A stretch of DNA of 64,000 bases from Gonatopus flavifemur (Eukaryota > Arthropoda > Insecta > Hymenoptera > Dryinidae). Positions within the stretch are counted from its first letter, which is position 1. Each line of letters opens with the position of its first letter. The stretch spans positions 30,372,001 to 30,436,000 of the forward strand of contig JAFFJZ010000001.1 of NCBI GenBank assembly GCA_018340375.1, given 5' to 3'. This document shows positions 58,301 through 64,000 of this stretch, piece after piece. The position numbers and the translations under genes were made by a program. Below the pieces are notes generated by a model. It did not search any database and was not told the DNA's origin. It was given only the letters and a program-made list of their open reading frames with translations.

Positions 58301-61300
58301 AGCGAAGGGAAAATTGATTCTTTATCAAAATATTCGTTTTTATGAACTGCTTTGAAGTCATTGTAACTCAAACGTAAGGTGTTCAATTTTCTCAAGGAAT
58401 GGAAACCCTGTAGAGACGTCATTTGATTCTGACTTAAATCCAAACTCTCTAAATTAGGTAAAACATCTGGAGCAAGATCTATCTGTGGAATGAAAAAATT
58501 TTTTTTCAATACTCCGATTGATCATTCCAATCATCGTATTTATTTTAAAGTAGTCTCGTAACTTGAATTGAAAAAATCGAATTTTCTATTTTGATCACAA
58601 AGTGATCACAAATGAGGCCTGTGAAGAGGTGGAAGGGTTATTGTACGCACCAAGAATAGACGATTAGTGTAAGTATGATTTTTTCTGTATAATCAATCCA
58701 TAAAAACTTCAAACGTGATTTTCTCGAAACAATGTTTTCACGGTCAGTCAAGTTGATGAAAAATTTTCTATCCAACCAAATGGGCTGAAATTTGGATATG
58801 TTATTCTACGTATCAACACATCTCGCAGGAACTGGGATCTTTTCCTTTCATCCCTAATTTTCCATTTTACAGCCCTATCTCCATTGAGAAAAAGTCACTT
58901 CTTTCCGAAGTCCGCCATTTTGTTATTTTTCAACCAAATTGTTTAATCCTAGTTCCTGCTAGAATGACAAGCTTCCCAAATAATAATCTTTTCGATTTTT
59001 TCATTTCAGATGTCCTGGAGTGGCAAAATCGTGTTGACCAGCCGGCCACCTTTTTTTCAAGGGCTCACTTTCATAATAAAAATCATCCACAATAGATTAT
59101 GAAAGAGAAGAAAAAAAATGGGTTCGTATACATCCTTAAGAATATATCAAAATATCATACCGATTGAATTTCATTCTCCCCAATAAAAAAATCTCCAAAA
59201 AGAGTCTAAAAAAACGTGGAAAGTTACCAGACTACTACCTCAACAGATAAACCCACTGAAAAGTATATTTTAACATACCTTTTTAATGCAACAATTAACA
59301 ATACTCAATTGGCGTAGATTATTCAATTCATTTGTACTGAGCATCGACGTGAGGGTATGTTTATCTAATAATCGACAAAATATGCTTTGCGCTTCACTAA
59401 AATCTGTAGACTGTATGCATTGCCCGGAAACGTACTGTTGAAAAACACTAATGGTTATTACTTTTCAATCAATTATACGATCTTATAGACAGATAGATGA
59501 AATGACTATACCTGGATTTGATTCAAATGATATATGATAAAATATCTACACAATGCATTATCGTTTATTGGATTACCGGATAAATCAATGGTACATAACC
59601 CTTGCCAGGTTATCAGATTCTCGATTTCTGACAAATCTTTGATATCGTTATGTCCACAGTAAAACTCCACCAAACTGTTCCACGATCCCATAGCCTTGGT
59701 AGAAGTTATCGAGTTGTTCGTCAAATCCAAATATTCTAATAGTGGAAAATTTTCTTGAACCAAATCATCGATATTCGTTATAAAATTATTTGCTAAATTC
59801 AATTTCACTAGATTTCTTAGGAATTTGTTTCCAAGGCGCACTTCCGTCACCAAACAATTAGAAATACATATTTCCTCCATATCCGAGATTTTCGTCCAAA
59901 TTTTAGATTCCTTCAACAATCCATTAGATAAATGAATATGTTTCAATCGTCGTTTCTTCAAATCTTCTGTGAATAAAATTGTGATATATTCGTTATCGTC
60001 GACATCTGATTCGAAAATTGTTTTTCTCAAGTAATCTTCATTTTTGTGGTCAGAAATGTCATCTACACAGATGAAAATACTCCTCGAACAACGAAAAAAT
60101 TCTTCATACGAAAAGTTATTGAAAGTTTGTAATTTTGGTAAAGATTTTTTCGTCGGGAGCATCCACTTTTTCCAATAAAAAACATCTTCGAACGGATTGT
60201 TTTCTACGTTCAATTTTGATAAATTTGGAACGCGGTTCCTAAGAATTTGCAAGCTTGTGCGATATAGGTTTAGACAATTCCACGAAATATCCAAATTTTC
60301 CAATTTCATCAATACTTCAACAATTTCTAAGGAGTGAATCTTGTTGAAGCTAACGTTTAGGGTTTCCAGTTGTTCTAGTATTCGTGAATTCGGAAATTTT
60401 GTCAGTCGATTGAAGGAAAGATTCAAATTCTTGAGGTGTGGTAGAGTAATCGATACATCGATTGAACTTATATTCTGGCCAGTCAAATCCATTTTCACAA
60501 GATTATAGCATTCTTTGTCAATCATAATACGATTCGATAAAATTGTCGTTTCTTTTGGATTTGAGCAATTTATTTGACACGAAGGAGATGTAGTTGTATC
60601 ATCCATATCGCAATAAGACTTTGTATTCTTTAAATTTATCTGTAACAAGCATAAAAGTGTCAGATAGAATGCCCTGGGGGAAATTCCAATTTTGAGAGTT
60701 TTTCAGAAATGCTCAGAATATTTTCAGAGATTTTCAGAATTTTTCTAAATTTTACACAGAGATTCACAGAGAATGTTCGAATTTTGAGAGGTTTTCAGAG
60801 ATTCTCAGGAATTCTCAGATAAATATTTCCACCAGGGTGGTTATGAAATTAAAACCTCATTTACCTGTAAATTGTATTTATATTCAACCACAAATATTGG
60901 ATTGATGAGTTGATTGTTCTTTAATCTGAATTTCTGACATCTGTGATTAACATTTCCCGTATATTCTGTATTCTCCGTGTTGGCACTTGAAAAATAATGT
61001 TGGATGATCAGAATTATATTGTTTACAATAGTTTTTCTCAATTGCATTTGTAATACATGTAATTCATCATTACGTTACTTTGGGTGCTCTCAAGAGGATA
61101 CATAAACGCTTCTTATTGTGTTCGTTAATCGTATTGACATCCATATTTTTGTGTAACCAATGATGTTCTATCATCGCCAAACAATCGGTTAGTAACATTT
61201 CTTTCTACAATTCATAATTAACCTATGAATTCATATGACATTTGAAACGGTAGTGATATTTATCGATATCGTCATACCTCATAGAACAATGTTTTTTCGA

Positions 61301-61857
61301 ATAAAATGAGCGGCCAGTTCGAAATATCGCGGATCTTGAACGGAGTTATTAGAAATTTGAGAACCATCTCACTTCCGTATTGTAAGGAATTATTTTGCAT
61401 GTGTAATAAATCAATCCTTTTATCGAATACTTCGGTAACGCGTTGAAGATGTACGCCTATTATGCCCATTCTTTGATAAATAGTAGGAATTTTACAAGTT
61501 TCATCTTGATTTCAAAATAGTAGCTAACATAATTTTCATTGCGAACCGTATTCATACCGTTTCATAGAAGAACATAATGATTCTTCCAATAATGTATTGA
61601 AAACTTGAATCATAGGATTTCCACTATGTATCGTGTATTCTGTGAAAGTTATATTTCCATACAAATTGGAATTCAATTTCATTTGCTGCTGTTGAATCTG
61701 TCAAACGTTGAAAAGATATGTATCAAAACGTTGGCGCTTGTTTTTTTTCCAATTGAGGAACACTCACTTGTAAGTCTAAGGACGACGTTTCTTCCCATTC
61801 ATGTATTTCTTCGTTATGTAATTCGATAATCAAATTTTCAGAGATCATATCATCGCT
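55198..61857 (-). CDS. Leucine-rich-repeat protein, LRRC9-like (C-terminal part), ten exons
   Basis: Ten exons join in frame to 2,649 nt: 61857-61768, 61697-61558, 61470-61278, 61204-61074, 60985-60865, 60639-59512, 59434-59279, 58482-58185, 55666-55473, 55395-55198. That gives 882 codons and TGA. Every junction is GT-AG with matching phase. The first visible exon opens with an acceptor, so more lies upstream, outside the window. The large exon and those after it carry LRRs (LKNLNLSFNRLTKF, LVKLNLANNFITNID, LEYLDLTNNSITS, LESLDLSQNQM) separated by spacer blocks. LRR clusters split by non-repeat segments, and the IGVHLQRVTEVFDKRI block, fit LRRC9, a large ciliary/flagellar protein of about 1,450 residues. 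No signal peptide or membrane segment in the visible part. Family name is from memory; LRR content is plain. Confidence 0.85.
55473..55666 (-). CDS. LRRC9-like, LRR exon
   Basis: Acceptor ACGTACTTTCAG, donor TTGTTC then GTGAGT. The split Gly codon is completed in frame; LRRs LETLILDCNRIKSI and LEKLFIANNNL. Confidence 0.85.
56165..56809. mobile_element. CCC-ended foldback family C, copy 2, AG duplication
   Basis: CCCGTATGGAAATATTTCGC pairs with GCGAAATATTTCCATACGGG; AG flanks both ends. Nearly the same palindrome as 31531-32156. It lies in the 2.5-kb intron between two LRR exons. Confidence 0.9.
57047..57167. repeat. MITE built of TTGTATACAA words
   Basis: ACCATGTGGGAAAAATTTCC faces the complement of GGACATTTTTTCCACATAGGT. 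The core is TTGTACACAA / TTGTATACAA words. Flanks do not match. Confidence 0.65.
57340..57945. repeat. GGCCCAAT-word repeat, split by family A copy
   Basis: Words GGCCCA, TGGGCC, AATGGCC and GGCCAGC alternate from 57360 to 57615, then resume after 57900 (CATATTGGCTGG). The 265-bp foldback 57636-57900 is inserted in it. Confidence 0.55.
57636..57900. repeat. Foldback family A, copy 2 (uninterrupted)
   Basis: CACGGAAACAAAGGAATAGT pairs with ACTATTCCTTTTTTTCCGTG. The arms carry AGTTGCTGCAACT and GTAGTCAGGACAAGTAAC with complements. It is the empty-site reference for 2889-3690. Confidence 0.85.
58185..58482 (-). CDS. LRRC9-like, LRR exon
   Basis: Acceptor TTTTTTCATTCCACAG, donor ATCAATG then GTAATA. 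Four LRR units, e.g. LESLDLSQNQM and LKHLFLNHNEL. Confidence 0.9.
59279..59434 (-). CDS. LRRC9-like, exon without Met start
   Basis: Acceptor TGTTTTTCAACAG, donor AAAAAG then GTATGT. 52 codons (YVSGQCIQSTDFSEAQ...RQLSIVNCCIKK), phase 0 on both sides. Confidence 0.85.
59512..60639 (-). CDS. LRRC9-like, large LRR exon
   Basis: Acceptor TGCTTGTTACAG, donor ATCCAG then GTATAG. 376 codons with two LRR clusters around an acidic, non-repeat spacer (FICVDDISDHKNED). An in-frame ATG two codons before the acceptor lies in the intron and is not the start. Confidence 0.9.
60672..60837. mobile_element. CCC-ended MITE inside a minimal intron, TG duplication
   Basis: CCCTGGGGGAAATTCC faces the complement of AAATATTTCCACCAGGG; TG flanks both. 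Core of TTTTCAGAG words. Without it the intron would be 57 nt. Confidence 0.85.
60865..60985 (-). CDS. LRRC9-like, exon
   Basis: Acceptor TTATTTTTCAAG, donor TTACAG then GTAAAT. 121 nt ending NPIFVVEYKYNLQ. Confidence 0.75.
61074..61204 (-). CDS. LRRC9-like, exon
   Basis: Acceptor ATGAATTGTAG, donor AAC then GTAATG. 131 nt (KEMLLTDCLAMIEHHW...RAPKV), with phases that reconcile the exons on both sides. Confidence 0.7.
61278..61470 (-). CDS. LRRC9-like, exon
   Basis: Acceptor ATTTATCAAAG; the single leading base completes Arg, then MGIIGVHLQRVTEVF. Donor GAG then GTATGA. An upstream acceptor (ATCAAG, 61505) breaks the frame and is rejected. Confidence 0.75.
61558..61697 (-). CDS. LRRC9-like, exon
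   Basis: Acceptor ACGTTTGACAG, donor AAACG then GTATGA. 140 nt, begins IQQQQMKLNSNLYGN and ends in CSSMK. Confidence 0.75.
61768..61857 (-). CDS. LRRC9-like, first exon in window
   Basis: Acceptor ACATATTTAG, donor GTGAGT, 30 codons in phase 0 (SDDMISENLIIELHNEEI...). Internal exon; upstream exons not found up to 64000. Confidence 0.75.
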
Positions 61858-62392
61858 CTAAATATGTTCAATTACGTTATACAAGAAATGTACAATTGAA
61901 ACTATTCATACTAGCATTTAAAGTTTCCCCCTCTTAGCTTCCATAATTTTAGATCAATTGTATGTACAAGATTGAGACATTTATGGGACATTTTACCAGA
62001 GTGGGGAGCGAGCCCTTTTGCTGAAATTCCAGGATAATTTAGAATTCTCAGGACAAAAGTGTAAGTTTTTTAGAACACTCTTGATAGAAAGATTTCATGA
62101 TAATTATTGATTTAAATAATAAAATGAAACATTACTCGATGTTTCGACATTTGTTTTGATCTGTTCAAGAAGATACCGAAGTTACCATCGAAGCATCTTT
62201 TTTGCAACAAAATACTCGAAATTGAATTCACGAAAAAATCTGGGAGGGTCTAGGGGGTTGAGTATATGAAAATTGCCCCCGCATGTATCGAGTTAAAATT
62301 TACACCACAGATAACTATGGGTATAAGACACAATTATCCCAAAGGATAATTTCAAAATCCACTTTGCAAGGGTATTACAGAGGGGGAAAGTT
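61858..62392. other. Upstream intron of the LRRC9-like gene
   Basis: No further exon identified on the minus strand. Nothing else seen. Confidence 0.35.
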
Positions 62393-62554
62393 CCCTGACA
62401 GCAAAAGTTGCAGTGCAACCATCATGACAACAACTTCCATGTTTGCTGCATGTTGCTGCGCATTTGGCACGCAACCTCCCAGCAACTTCCAACAACAGGT
62501 GCTCCGTGTTGTTGGGAAGTTGTTGCGAATTTTTCTAGCATCTCGCTGTCTGGG
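62393..62554. mobile_element. CCC-ended MITE with GTTGC/AACTTCC words, TT duplication
   Basis: CCCTGACAGCAAAAGTTGC faces the complement of TCTCGCTGTCTGGG; TT flanks both ends. Words AACTTCC, GGAAGTT, GTTGCTG fill the core. Confidence 0.8.
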
Positions 62555-62759
62555 TTAGATCAAGAGAATTAATTTTTTCAAAATCAACCGGTGCGATTTT
62601 GACAAACAAAATTATATATCATAGTTTTCAATGAGACGGCTCAGAGGAATAAAGTAGAAGGAATTTGGATGAGGAATACGGGTGGAAAAAATTATTGTTA
62701 ATTTTCACAGAATTTTTTCGAGGTTATGTTTTACCTGCAGACTATATCCTTCGACATAT

Positions 62760-63540
62760 CCCTGGTTAAAACTTCTCGTTCATTCCCATTGAAAGAAAAA
62801 ACATCCAATGGGAATGAATCAAGTTTCTGCATCGAAAATTTCTCATTGGCAAGAGGATTTCCCATTAGGGTTGATAAGGTTTTTCTTGAAGAATAATGAT
62901 AAAATTAATGGGTATTTATTCGAATCTTCCGAAAATTAAGCAATGAGAATGAATGAGATTAATCCAGTCTGAACTGATTGAACATTACCATTCATTCTCA
63001 TAAAAAAAAATCAAATGGAAATGAGTTGGGTATTTTCCAAGAGTCACTATTTAGAAAAACCTTATTCAGCCTCATTCGAAACACCAATCGGAATTAATGG
63101 GAAATGCGATGAAAAAAGACAGAAAAATGATCTAAAAAACTGTTTGTCAACATTTGGGTCGGTTGTTAACAACCAATTGTTGATAACAATTCTATAAAAT
63201 GCATGTTAAATGAGATTTGTATGAGAAATTTCCATTCCAACCCGTCGCAGCCTCGCACATGGATTTCTGAATGGGTTTCAATGGGAAATTTTTGGAACCG
63301 AATTATATGGGCAGGAATAGATTGTTTCTTGAATATAGGGAATGAAAAAGTCCCTCTATGGAGTAACCGATTTGAATTACTGTTGTTTCCAGCGAATAAT
63401 TCATAAGTAGCATTAGGAAATTTCCCATTTGGTTTGACAAAAATGAATGGGAAACTTTCACGAGATCAGTGTTGAATGAGTTTGTATAGGGAATTTCCAT
63501 TCGAATCTGTCACAGCCTTCCATATTGATTCTGAATAAGT
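62760..63540. repeat. Diverged CCCATTGGAATGA-word region
   Basis: Words like CATTCCCATTG, CAATGGGAATGAATC and TGGGAAATT recur in both directions over 780 bp, with a hairpin at 62780-62830. No clear ends. Confidence 0.4.
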
Positions 63541-63960
63541 CCCTGGTAAAAAAGCCGGATAGGAACCCGGACTGAACCCGGATAGGATTCTCGGGTCTTC
63601 ATCCAGGTGTATCCGGGTGCGTGTACGGATTTTGCGGTGGTTCTCAATCCGGTTCTATGCGGATCCTATCCGGATTTCAGTACTGGATATTTTCAGAAAT
63701 CCCCCATGAAATTTGGATAGAATTCATTCAGCTGTCTGTTCGAGTTTCATTTCGGATTCCGAAAAATATCTGTTCCAAAAACCCGGATAGGATGCGGATG
63801 GAACCGGATAAAGAATCACCGCAAAATCCGTATACGCACCCGGATACACCCGGATGGAATCCCAGAAGTTCCGTACGGGTTTGATTCGGGTCACCATCCG
63901 GTTTTTATTCGGATCTTTATCCGGATTTCATCCGGTTCTCCATCCGGTTTTTCTACCACA
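63541..63960. repeat. CCC-type MITE built of ATCCGG words
   Basis: CCCTGGTAAAAAAGCCGGAT faces the complement of ATCCGGTTTTTCTACCA. More than twenty ATCCGG / CCGGAT words. Its right terminus seems cut by a CACTGAAAAAAAA element that runs out of the window. Confidence 0.75.
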
Positions 63961-64000
63961 CTGAAAAAAAAATCAGCGACTACGGGCCGGCTAAATATCT

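Noticed and set aside
61278..61504. Frameshift or pseudogenisation in the LRRC9-like gene
   Set aside because: An early reading gave frame breaks, but using the acceptor at 61471 and adding exon 61204-61074 makes all ten exons join in frame.
62283..62558. A 91-codon frame with cysteine-alanine patch
   Set aside because: It is the 62393-62554 MITE read through GTTGCTG words.

Overview
The window is AT-rich animal DNA, almost certainly from an insect. Genes are spliced with canonical GT-AG sites, many introns are 57-90 nt, three mariner-type transposons are present, and very many short foldback elements (MITEs) fill introns and intergenic DNA. I suspect a hymenopteran because similar mariner families are common there, but the sequence does not prove it.

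Layout. 1-5400: an apparently intact mariner (267-1546) and a nest of foldback and pogo-type MITEs. 5399-7075 (minus): one large coding exon of an unrecognised protein with an acidic tract. 7300-13300: foldbacks surrounding a three-exon minus-strand gene (10127-10844) with THEG/SPMAP2-like repeats, whose exons I assembled by hand. 13300-20100: MITEs and repeat-word arrays. 20212-38832 (plus): a six-exon gene of 599 codons for a type I membrane protein with signal peptide, VWC domain and PPxY-containing tail (DGCR2/IDD-like). Its first exon is separated from the rest by a 15.8-kb intron holding a dead mariner, a hAT MITE and large foldbacks. 39208-40448: a second dead mariner of the same family, in the opposite orientation. 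40500-55200: no convincing gene, but a dense set of foldbacks. 55198-61857 (minus): ten in-frame exons (882 codons plus stop) of a leucine-rich-repeat protein resembling LRRC9; its 5' part lies beyond the window. 62000-64000: more MITEs.

The THEG-like and LRRC9-like genes belong to families associated with sperm and cilia, so two of the four genes may act in the flagellum. There is no operon-like organisation.

The most interesting signal is in the repeats. At least fourteen foldbacks with unrelated interiors share CCC...GGG ends and 2-bp target duplications of varied sequence (GT, AT, TT, AA, GA, AG, TG, TA). Many have cores built from diverged copies of one short palindromic word. A second group has CAC...GTG ends and TA duplications. 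Several are nested in other elements, so the interrupted host or its opposite arm preserves the empty site and fixes the insertion rule.
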